A stretch of DNA of 21,654 bases from a virus. A program made the translations under genes and the position numbers. Under the pieces are notes generated by a model. That model saw nothing but the letters and a program-made list of their open reading frames with translations. It was not told where the DNA came from and did not search any database. Shown in pieces: positions 1 to 5,372 of this stretch (position 1 is its first letter; the number at the start of each line of letters is the position of its first letter). The stretch covers positions 1 through 21,654 of the IMG/VR virus record IMGVR_UViG_3300025133_000685. One strand, 5' to 3'.

Positions 1-309
1 TTCTCTCTCACACAAGTTAAGACAGTGGAGTCTTTCTTGCGTTTTTTTTGATGGCCTTGATTTTATCGCATTCTTTTTTCTCATTTTTATTCTCCAAGAT
101 TTAAAAAGTTAAATTCTTCGACCAAAGGCGACAGGAAAACGCCTCTCCCTGTAAAGGGCTAACGATTCGACGTTTCGCCCGAGGAGGATTTAACTTTTTA
201 ATTCTTGAGAATTGACTTAAAAATGAGAAAGAAGAATGTGATAAAATCAATCAAATAAAAACCAAGAAAGACGGAACACTCAAAACGATCGAATAAGTCT
301 GAGAGAGAA
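1..309. repeat. giant imperfect inverted repeat (about 115-nt arms)
   Basis: Four collinear paired blocks are visible. They are 1-10 with 300-309 (10 bp perfect), 31-39 with 263-271 (9 bp perfect), 57-89 with 218-250 (31 of 33 Watson-Crick, the other two G.U), and 101-114 with 188-201 (14 bp perfect). Unpaired internal loops separate them. The apical region 115-187 is more GC-rich and has its own fold. Such an element could be the basal stem of a structured RNA, a cruciform, or a terminal or telomere-like palindrome. The pairing is read directly from the sequence; the function is unknown. Confidence 0.8.
126..180 (+). other. possible H-type pseudoknot plus hairpin at apex of the giant stem
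   Basis: AGGCG (126-130) can pair with CGCCT (140-144), while ACAGG (131-135), inside that hairpin loop, can pair with CCTGT (148-152) beyond it; this is H-type pseudoknot topology. The connectors are very short (0-1 nt, AAAA, and 3 nt), so both stems may not form fully together. Immediately downstream GGGC (156-159) pairs with GCCC (177-180) and AACG (161-164) with CGTT (171-174) around a 6-nt loop. The compact GC-rich fold sits on an AU-rich stem, as in riboswitch- or ribozyme-like cores, but I do not recognise a known class. Confidence 0.45.
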
Positions 310-320
310 TTTCTCCGACG

Positions 321-422
321 CTCATTGAAAAAACAGGGCGACTGAGACGAGGTTAATAAAAGATCTAGAAATAACTACTTTTTTTGACCTCGGCTCAGGC
401 GACCTACCAAAAAATCAATGAG
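321..422 (+). repeat. imperfect inverted repeat / hairpin 2
   Basis: CTCATTGA (321-328) pairs with 415-422, CTGAG (342-346) with CTCAG (394-398), and CGAGGT (348-353) with ACCTCG (387-392). The loop holds the sequence ATAACTACTT (371-380) followed by a T tract. The same loop sequence recurs in the next hairpin. Confidence 0.65.
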
Positions 423-492
423 CTATATGAAAACCCGGTCGACTTCCAGTAACTCAATTAAAGGCTTTTGCTGTACTTTACAACTGCTTTGT

Positions 493-574
493 CGTGTTTA
501 TGATTGCGAAGCACGTGTTTAATGGTTTTAAAACTACAAGAATAACTACTTTTATTAAACACCTCATAAACACG
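493..574 (+). repeat. three-way-junction-like inverted repeat
   Basis: An outer 11-bp perfect stem pairs 493-503 with 564-574. An inner 9-bp perfect stem pairs GTGTTTAAT (515-523) with ATTAAACAC (554-562). Between the two 5' strands sits a mini-hairpin, TGC-GAA-GCA (505-513), that contains the exceptionally stable GCGAAGC sequence. The terminal loop carries ATAACTACTT (542-551). The layout matches an RNA three-way junction. Confidence 0.65.
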
Positions 575-682
575 ATCTGCTTTAGCTTAAAACGGCTAAA
601 ATAGAGTGTTTTAATGTTGGTCGAGGCGAGCCGAGCAGACAAATGCAAAAAGCCATTGTTTGTCGCATGGTTTAACCATGTG

Positions 683-742
683 ATAGTCATAGTTGATAGC
701 TCCACTTGTTTGTTTTTATTAAAATAGGAGCCTGTCGACTAT
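683..742 (+). repeat. two-block inverted repeat
   Basis: ATAGTC (683-688) pairs with GACTAT (737-742) and GCTCC (699-703) pairs with GGAGC (727-731), separated by an asymmetric internal loop. A short perfect palindrome with a one-base centre (666-680) lies just upstream. These are further helices in the gene-free 910-nt segment. Confidence 0.5.
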
Positions 743-844
743 TTTAAAGCGGAGCGGTAAAAAGATAAATAATACGTGCTATGGCGAAGCCGAGCACTCA
801 ATAGCGTTGCTGTGGCAGTGGCTGTGGCTGTTGCTGTTGCTTTT

Positions 845-910
845 AGGGTGATTTTAGGCTTGTGCTTTATACCCAAGTGTATGAAGCACGAGCCTAAAAT
901 CACCCTTTTT
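845..910 (+). terminator. strong rho-independent terminator with no upstream gene
   Basis: A 28-nt arm (845-872) pairs with 879-906 around a 6-nt loop (873-878), with only two imperfect positions. The stem is followed by TTTT (907-910) and more A+T. The T run is only on the 3' side of the + strand, so it should terminate rightward transcription. No + strand coding sequence ends anywhere upstream in the window, which implies that non-coding RNA is transcribed here or that a gene lies to the left of the window. Confidence 0.8.
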
Positions 911-1078
911 ATATGTGCGAAGCACTCCTAGTGCCAAGACTAATTAAAATAATACTTAGACTTTGTCCCCGGTGTTTAAAATTATCTAAGCGTGTTAAAA
1001 GGTTATAATAGTGGATGTGGCACTGTATCCTGTTAATTTATGTATGATAGCTAAATATATGATGAGAGGGGCTATTAA
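911..1078. other. gene-free spacer with a possible -10 element
   Basis: No gene is visible. A GTGC-GAA-GCAC hairpin (915-925) carries another GCGAAGC. A perfect TATAAT hexamer occurs at 1004-1009 but I see no acceptable -35 sequence at the right distance and no extended -10, so a promoter here is only a weak possibility. It would transcribe into the origin-like repeats downstream. Confidence 0.3.
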
Positions 1079-1373
1079 GGTAAGGCCTCACTAATGGTTG
1101 ACCCCTCACTAATCCCTTACCGGGTAAGTGTATGAGAAATCAGAGTTTATAACAAAGGTAAGAGAGTAAGAGATAATAATAATATATATTATTATTATTA
1201 TTATATTAAATTATAGCATATACAGTATTTATAGTATATATAGTAAATATAGGGAATATAACAGCCCTAAGAGTTTTTTATCCCTTTATCCCTTACCTTG
1301 ATCAGAACTCCTGCAACCATATAGGTTTAAGTGGTAATGGGTCTATCCCTTACCATCCCTTACTTCCCTTACC
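1079..1373. repeat. clustered CCCTTACC motifs, both orientations
   Basis: CCCTTACC is found at 1114-1121, 1290-1297, 1347-1354 and 1366-1373, with the variant CCCTTACT at 1357-1364. The inverted core GGTAAG is at 1079-1084, 1123-1128 and 1157-1162. The copies at 1347, 1357 and 1366 are spaced 9-10 bp, about one helical turn. The 1114 copy and the 1123 inverted core form a 13-bp palindrome. This looks like a protein-binding array near a replication origin or packaging site; the protein is not identifiable. Confidence 0.65.
1173..1260. other. AT-rich tract with 26-bp palindrome (unwinding-element-like)
   Basis: Bases 1173-1215 are 43 consecutive A/T bases. Within them 1173-1198 is a perfect 26-bp palindrome made of ATA/ATT triplets around an alternating AT centre. 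A+T richness continues to 1260. Lying between arrays of short repeats, it resembles a DNA-unwinding element of an iteron-type origin. It could also be a cruciform site or simple-sequence DNA without function. Confidence 0.55.
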
Positions 1374-1380
1374 TTTTGCC

Positions 1381-1455
1381 CATTTTAACTAAATTTAACT
1401 AAAATGCCGTCATTTTAACTAAATTTAACTAAATTTAACTAAATTTAACTAAATC
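1381..1455. repeat. tandem 10-bp repeats AAATTTAACT
   Basis: AAATTTAACT occurs exactly at 1391, 1421, 1431 and 1441, and the variant CATTTTAACT at 1381 and 1411. Three copies (1421-1450) are directly head-to-tail at a 10-bp period, close to one helical turn. The core TTTAACT is shared with the 22-bp iterons that follow, suggesting one DNA-binding protein for both arrays. Confidence 0.8.
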
Positions 1456-1472
1456 CGGAGAGTAAAATGCTA

Positions 1473-1553
1473 AATTTAACTTAGCGAAACCGTTAATTTA
1501 ACTTAGTGAGACCGTTAATTTAACTTAGCGAGTTATTAAATTTAACTTAGTGG
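1473..1553. repeat. four iterons on an exact 22-bp period
   Basis: The 15-bp element AATTTAACTTAGYGR begins at 1473, 1495, 1517 and 1539, exactly 22 bp apart each time. The variable positions alternate (CGA, TGA, CGA, TGG). Two helical turns per period places all copies on one DNA face, as in Rep-bound iterons of plasmid and phage origins. No replication initiator gene is visible in the window. Confidence 0.8.
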
Positions 1554-1562
1554 ATTATAAAA

Positions 1563-1582
1563 GGTAGAGAGCGGTAGAGAGC
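1563..1582. repeat. short tandem repeat GGTAGAGAGC x2
   Basis: GGTAGAGAGC occurs at 1563-1572 and 1573-1582, directly adjacent with a 10-bp period. It continues the helical-turn spacing of the neighbouring repeat arrays. Its role is unknown. Confidence 0.6.
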
Positions 1583-1610
1583 ATGCCTTATTAAATCTTA
1601 CCATGTAGCT

Positions 1611-1699
1611 ACCTGAGGCACGAAGATAACTACTTAGTTGTACTGAGGCACGAAGATAACTCGCTGTTGTACTGAGGCACGAAGATAACTACTCAGTTG
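1611..1699. repeat. three 30-bp direct repeats
   Basis: Units at 1611-1640, 1641-1669 and 1670-1699 share the perfect core CTGAGGCACGAAGATAAC (1613, 1643 and 1672). Units 1 and 3 continue with ACTACTYAGTTG, whereas unit 2 has a one-base deletion and changes in that part. The units abut without spacers, so this is not a CRISPR array. The units contain ATAACTACT, the same sequence seen in the loops of the hairpins at 371 and 542. Confidence 0.8.
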
Positions 1700-1725
1700 A
1701 GAAGCTTCTAAAGTTAAAGCTACGA

Positions 1726-1763
1726 ACCCACCCCCCATTCAATTAGACCCCCATACGTCCCAG
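1726..1763. other. C-tract cluster (G-quadruplex-capable minus strand)
   Basis: C runs at 1727-1729, 1731-1736, 1748-1752 and 1759-1761 stand out in otherwise AT-rich DNA. On the minus strand this gives four G runs with loops of 1, 11 and 6 nt, so a G-quadruplex is possible but not optimal. It lies between the repeat arrays and the promoter of the packaging genes and could be part of a pac site or an origin. The base runs are observed; any function is inference. Confidence 0.35.
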
Positions 1764-1829
1764 CGATCGGGCGACTTTCACAATAAAAAAGGGGCTCCCC
1801 TCCTCTCTTCGATAGAGCTAAAAAAATCT

Positions 1830-1909
1830 CCAGAATTTCCCCAGAATTACCTATGAAAAAAAATTCCAAAAAATTTTGTTACTTTTGTTACTTTTAAACT
1901 AAAAGTAAC
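1830..1909. promoter_or_regulatory. operator-like repeats upstream of the packaging operon
   Basis: CCAGAATT is repeated at 1830-1837 and 1841-1848 (11-bp period). GTTACTTTT is repeated head-to-tail at 1878-1886 and 1887-1895, and its inverse AAAAGTAAC is at 1901-1909, giving a 9-bp inverted repeat around AAACT. These sit 40-120 bp upstream of the putative promoter at 1950, a common place for repressor or activator binding. No regulator gene is visible. Confidence 0.5.
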
Positions 1910-1949
1910 AACCATTTAGAAAATTAAACATTACTAGACATAAATAACC

Positions 1950-1977
1950 TTGACTTATCGTGATCTTTCCGTACACT
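1950..1977 (+). promoter_or_regulatory. putative sigma70-type promoter for the packaging/structural genes
   Basis: TTGACT (1950-1955) and TACACT (1972-1977) are separated by 16 bp. The expected start of transcription is near 1984, about 33 nt before the first ATG at 2017. All genes to the right are on the same strand with no terminator before 9931. Use by the host RNA polymerase is inferred from the consensus match only. Confidence 0.5.
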
Positions 1978-2016
1978 AATACTAAAATTTTAACTTTAAA
2001 TAAAGGAGGGCAGGAG

Positions 2017-2634
2017 ATGGGTAAAGGTTCGGGCTATAAGATAACAGTAGAAGGTCAATATTTTGTTAAGGAAGCAGACAAGGGTAAAACTTTAAAGCAG
2101 TATTCATTCGATATTAATCTACCGAGTATGGATAGGGCATTATCTATCATTAAGAATCATATTCTCGACAAGGTGCTCAGTAAAAAATACCCTGACTATT
2201 GTGGTTTTAGAACTCACGACATAGTTAATGTTGAGGCGTTTGGTAATGTAGCTCAGGTGAAGGCAGTGTTATGGCAAATGAATAGGCCAACGATCATCAG
2301 TTATATTCGTGAACAGGAGCTACCTGTAAAAGAATATATTTACGAGAAAATTATGGATCTCAGGCAAGCCGTAGAATCATGCGAAGCTGATCTTGATAAC
2401 TACATGCGTATTCAGGAAAAGCGAGAAGAGGAATACAAACTCTTAAAAGGTATTTCAAGTCTTAACCCAGAGTGGTATGATGTAGTTCCGGGTACACCTG
2501 AAGAGGTTAACCCTCCACAGCATTCAACTGAGGAGAAAACATCTGCCTCTTACAACCCTCGTCATAATCAGCACGATGCACCAGAATTGCATATATACAA
2601 TTCTGAAGACGCTTTAGCTGACTTTATGGATTAA
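2017..2634 (+). CDS. hypothetical phage protein, first gene of the operon
   Basis: This 205-residue protein is not recognised. I start it at ATG 2017, because AGGAGG (2004-2009) stands 7 nt upstream. A longer GTG frame from 1960 would run through the putative -10 element and lacks a ribosome binding site. Residues 1-110 look globular with mixed strands and helices. A charged, probably helical stretch follows at about 110-150. The C-terminal third is polar and Pro/Glu/His-rich, probably disordered, and ends in an acidic DFMD tail. No membrane segment or signal peptide is seen. It precedes the putative small terminase with a 2-nt gap, so a packaging-related role is possible but unproven. Confidence 0.8.
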   Translation: MGKGSGYKITVEGQYFVKEADKGKTLKQYSFDINLPSMDRALSIIKNHILDKVLSKKYPDYCGFRTHDIVNVEAFGNVAQVKAVLWQMNRPTIISYIREQELPVKEYIYEKIMDLRQAVESCEADLDNYMRIQEKREEEYKLLKGISSLNPEWYDVVPGTPEEVNPPQHSTEEKTSASYNPRHNQHDAPELHIYNSEDALADFMD

Positions 2635-2636
2635 CT

Positions 2637-3026
2637 ATGGACGAAATAATGAACTACGATACTTTTGTGGATTGGTCGGAAGGGATCCCAAAGGTGGTAA
2701 GCAGAAGAATGGTGACTAAGGAGGTTTTAGAAGATCTCCCGGTAGCTGCGTTGTCACTTCCTTACAAACGTACTGATGAAGAGATTTTTCTCTGTAAAGA
2801 TGAAGATCTTGAAGGGCTTACCAATGCTGAGGTTATGAACATCCGATTAGCCCGTAGAGCAGCTCGTGGGGAGATGGATGCCATAAAGACTATTACTGAC
2901 CGGGTACTTGGTAAGGCTAAACAGCAAATAGAATCCAAGAGTATTACCCAGACGTACACACAGTATCTTGAAATGGTGGCAGAGGAAGAGGCAGCACTCT
3001 TAAAAGAAGCTGACATAGATGTTTAG
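2637..3026 (+). CDS. putative terminase small subunit
   Basis: 129 residues. Residues 62-98 (TNAEVMN, then LARRAARGEMDAIKTITD, then RVLGKAKQQ) form the helical, basic pattern 'A..G...A...I.DRVLGK.KQ' seen in many small phage DNA-packaging proteins. A Glu-rich helix follows near residues 105-125. The family's role is to recognise phage DNA and hand it to the ATPase subunit. Support comes from that motif and from its position two genes before the large terminase. The start is uncertain: ATG 2637 lies 2 nt after the previous stop and lacks a clear ribosome binding site, which suggests translational coupling; ATG 2649 is an alternative. Confidence 0.6.
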   Translation: MDEIMNYDTFVDWSEGIPKVVSRRMVTKEVLEDLPVAALSLPYKRTDEEIFLCKDEDLEGLTNAEVMNIRLARRAARGEMDAIKTITDRVLGKAKQQIESKSITQTYTQYLEMVAEEEAALLKEADIDV

Positions 3027-3055
3027 ATTTAACTAACCTTATTAGGAGATAGAAA

Positions 3056-3346
3056 ATGTTTTCAGTATTATTTACAAATTTAGCAATAGGTTTATTTTCA
3101 TCATTAGCAACAGGTATGGGAACTTACGTTGCAAAGATGAAAGATGGAGAAAGATTCGATACAGGTAAGTTCGGTAGAACGATGGCTTCAGGTGCTGTAG
3201 CAGGATTGACAATGGGTTTGGCTGGTAACACTATAGACACTCCTGAAGGAATGGTGTCAACTACAGGAATAAGTCTTGGAATGGTTAATGTTCTCGACCA
3301 AGGTGCGAAATTTATCTGGAGATTATTCTCTAAGAAATCAGCATGA
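3056..3346 (+). CDS. small membrane protein, possibly holin-like
   Basis: 96 residues, with AGGAG at 3044-3048 upstream of ATG 3056. Residues 2-24 and 43-60 are hydrophobic and Gly/Ala-rich, with a charged segment (KMKDGERFDTGKFGR) between them, consistent with two membrane helices. A third weakly hydrophobic stretch at 67-90 ends in a basic tail. T7 and relatives encode a small two-helix holin close to their terminase genes, so a lysis role is plausible. It could also be another small inner-membrane or virion protein. Its stop overlaps the terminase start by 4 nt (ATGA). Confidence 0.45.
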   Translation: MFSVLFTNLAIGLFSSLATGMGTYVAKMKDGERFDTGKFGRTMASGAVAGLTMGLAGNTIDTPEGMVSTTGISLGMVNVLDQGAKFIWRLFSKKSA

Positions 3347-4935
3347 CAACTAAACAACTTACCCCTGATGTGTTCCACAACCTACTGCAGAAGAACTTAC
3401 AGTTTTTTGCTCGTAAGGCTTTGGTCATTAAAGATAAAGAAACCGGTAAGGTTGAGCCCTTTATCTTTAACAAAGCCCAAGAGTATTTGCACAGTAGGGT
3501 AGAAGCACAGTTAGCAAAGAAAGGCCGAGTCAGGATAATAATCCTAAAAGGCCGGCAGCAGGGGTGTAGTACCTACGCTGCCGCCAGAGGATATCACAAG
3601 AGCACCCGTAATAAAGGTGTGGCTGTGTTTATCTTATCTCACGAGTACCAGACTACTACCAAGCTTTTTGCAATGGTAGATAGGTTCCAGCAGAATTGTC
3701 CCGAAGCACTTAAACCCCACACCAGTGTCTACAACAATAGGCAGATTAAATTTGACCTCCTTGACAGTGAATACACTACAGGAACAGCTGGAAACGAGGA
3801 TGTGGGGCGTGGAGGAACATTGCAGTACATGCATGGATCTGAGGTAGCTTTTTGGGAAAACACCGACGGGATAGAGACAGGCATTATGCAATCAATAGCA
3901 GATGTCGATGACACAGAGATCATCTTAGAATCAACAGCTAATGGCATGGGAAATATGTTTCACCGTAAGTGTATGGCTGCTATGAGAGGTGAGGGGGACT
4001 ATGAGCTTGTCTTTATCCCTTGGTTCTGGCAGAAAGAATATCGTAGACCTGTTGATAAAAATTTCCATATTTCTGATAAAGAAGAGAAATTAAAAATAAG
4101 TTTTGATCTTGATGATGAGCAGATTCATTGGAGAAGGATAAAAATAGAGGAGTTTGGATCTGAATGGAAGTTCAGGCAAGAATATCCAATGACTGTTAAA
4201 GACGCATTTGTCACCAGTGGAACAAATCTTGTGAATGGTGATTCTCTTATGAGAGCCACAAAAGCTAAAGTACAACCTGCCGGGCCACTTATTGTGGGCG
4301 TAGATGTTGGTAGAGACAAAGATCGTACAGTGATCATGCCTCGAAGAGGGAGATGCGTCCTCCCGTTTATTACTTATGACCCAATGAAAGAAGGAACTAT
4401 TCGCCAAACCACTGTAGCAGCAAGACTTGAGAGAATGATAGAGAAGGAAAAGGTAGATAAAATTTTTATAGACATTGCTAAAGGTTATGGGATTATAGAC
4501 ATCCTTATAGATGATGGCTATGGTGATGTCGTTAGGGGAGTGTATTTTAATGAAGGTGCTATTGAGAACGATAAATATTCTAATAAGCGTGCCGAGATGC
4601 ATATTCTGGCTCGTGATTGGATCGAGTCTGATTGTGTTTCTATTCCTAATAGTGACGAGCTTGAGATTGATATTGCATCAATCCCCGACTATAAAGAAAC
4701 AATGAATGGGCTTATTCAGATGCCACCTAAAAAAGACATAATTAAAATACTTGGCAGATCCCCTGATTTATGGGATGCTTTTATCTTGACATTTGCCTAT
4801 CCTGTTGCTACAAAGATTAGTGGTAAAGGAAGCAGGATTAAAAAAATGGAAGGAAAAAGTTCGTTAAGGACAATGAAAAGAGTAAGGGGTGAGAACACTG
4901 TTGATCTAATGGGGCGGGTTAATCTTTGGAGTTAA
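3343..4935 (+). CDS. terL: terminase large subunit (ATPase and nuclease)
   Basis: A 530-residue packaging motor that translocates DNA into the prohead and cuts the concatemer. The N-terminal ATPase has a deviant Walker A, KGRQQGCST (69-77), in which Cys takes the usual Lys position and Lys sits at the start, as in lambda gpA. The Walker B region is YMHGSEVAFW (162-171, likely catalytic E167) and the coupling motif is ESTAN (196-200). The C-terminal RNase H-like nuclease shows VGVDVGRDKD (D321), IFIDIAKGYG (D377) and SPDLWDAF (D475, D478). Length and domain order are typical. It starts inside the preceding small membrane gene and is followed closely by the portal genes. Confidence 0.93.
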   Translation: MTTKQLTPDVFHNLLQKNLQFFARKALVIKDKETGKVEPFIFNKAQEYLHSRVEAQLAKKGRVRIIILKGRQQGCSTYAAARGYHKSTRNKGVAVFILSHEYQTTTKLFAMVDRFQQNCPEALKPHTSVYNNRQIKFDLLDSEYTTGTAGNEDVGRGGTLQYMHGSEVAFWENTDGIETGIMQSIADVDDTEIILESTANGMGNMFHRKCMAAMRGEGDYELVFIPWFWQKEYRRPVDKNFHISDKEEKLKISFDLDDEQIHWRRIKIEEFGSEWKFRQEYPMTVKDAFVTSGTNLVNGDSLMRATKAKVQPAGPLIVGVDVGRDKDRTVIMPRRGRCVLPFITYDPMKEGTIRQTTVAARLERMIEKEKVDKIFIDIAKGYGIIDILIDDGYGDVVRGVYFNEGAIENDKYSNKRAEMHILARDWIESDCVSIPNSDELEIDIASIPDYKETMNGLIQMPPKKDIIKILGRSPDLWDAFILTFAYPVATKISGKGSRIKKMEGKSSLRTMKRVRGENTVDLMGRVNLWS

Positions 4936-4949
4936 TATAGGGGTATAAA

Positions 4950-5372
4950 ATGTCGAAGTATTGGAAGAAAGCAAAAAAGGCGACTAAACATGTTGCGTCC
5001 ACTACAGCAAATACGATTAAGAACGCTGGTAAAAATGTATCATCAGGGCAAAATGCAGGAATGGGAAATGCAGCAGATGCTGGAAGAATGGCAGCAAATA
5101 CTGCAACAGCAAATAATGCAGCTAGACAAGCAGAAGCAAGTAGAGCAGCAGAAGCAAGTAGAGCAGCAGAAGCAGAAAAGGCAGCAAAAAAAGTAGAAGC
5201 TGATAAATTAGTAGCCAAAGGAAAAGCGGAAGCTATGGTTGCTAAAAAAGGAAAATCTAAAGTAATTAAGAAAAATCTACTAGCTTTCACTCCACAAGCA
5301 GCACTTAAGTCTACAGGGGCTAGTGGTATATTGGGTAAAGCTAAAACTAGTAAGAGAAGGTTACTCTCATAA
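4950..5372 (+). CDS. small Ala/Lys-rich protein between terminase and portal
   Basis: 140 residues, very rich in Ala and Lys. Residues 60-85 are an internal repeat of the type EASRAA, matched by repeated DNA around 5128-5178. The N-terminus is basic (SKYWKKAKKATKH). The C-terminus (STGASGILGKAKTSKRRLLS) resembles the 'TG..G.......LLG' tail of small proteins often found near portal genes in tailed phages, which is a family impression rather than proof. It is probably helical or disordered. Start ATG 4950 follows an AGGGG site. Its stop overlaps the portal ATG by one base (TAATG). Function unknown. Confidence 0.7.
   Translation: MSKYWKKAKKATKHVASTTANTIKNAGKNVSSGQNAGMGNAADAGRMAANTATANNAARQAEASRAAEASRAAEAEKAAKKVEADKLVAKGKAEAMVAKKGKSKVIKKNLLAFTPQAALKSTGASGILGKAKTSKRRLLS

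Larger units (their letters stand above)
1..910 (+). ncRNA. candidate large structured non-coding RNA
   Basis: No convincing reading frame exists on either strand here. Instead the segment is a near-continuous series of potential RNA helices: a giant stem (1-309), a hairpin at 321-422, a three-way-junction-like fold at 493-574, a hairpin at 587-614, a short palindrome at 666-680, a two-part helix at 683-742, a GAA-loop hairpin at 776-797, and a strong rho-independent terminator at 845-910. Mismatches in the longest helix block are both G.U-compatible, which favours an RNA (+ strand) over a purely DNA function. Large ornate phage-associated RNAs such as GOLLD and ROOL are the closest known kind of thing, but I recognise no signature of either class. 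The 5' end may lie left of the window; no clear promoter was found. Alternatives are a DNA element (telomere-like palindrome, concatemer junction) or several separate small RNAs. Confidence 0.35.

Noticed and set aside
478-705. 75-residue minus-strand open frame
   Set aside because: It runs across the inverted repeats of the structured region, has no ribosome binding site that I can see, and its product has no recognisable pattern. It is better explained by chance in AT-rich DNA.
803-842. CTG/CAG-like triplet repeat
   Set aside because: The GCTGTG/GTTGCT pattern is short and imperfect; it may be a simple-sequence tract and offers no clear function.
1-910. Retron or diversity-generating element RNA
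   Set aside because: Inverted repeats and a nearby phage fibre gene raised the idea, but no reverse transcriptase and no template/variable repeat pair is visible in the window.
1278-1292. DnaA boxes (TTATCC...)
   Set aside because: TTATCC is followed by CTT, not by the CACA of a DnaA box; the bases are better explained as part of the CCCTTACC motif cluster.
1611-1699. CRISPR-like array
   Set aside because: The 30-bp units abut directly and have no unique spacers between them; no cas gene is present.
1786-1808. GGGG/CCCC hairpin as a terminator
   Set aside because: The self-complementary stretch has only a two-base centre and no T tract follows, so it does not look like a terminator.
1960-2016. 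GTG-initiated N-terminal extension of the first gene
   Set aside because: It would include the putative -10 box, and it ignores the excellent AGGAGG site 7 nt before ATG 2017.
4090-4602. 170-residue minus-strand open frame inside the large terminase gene
   Set aside because: It lies wholly opposite a confident gene and its composition is that of an antisense shadow.
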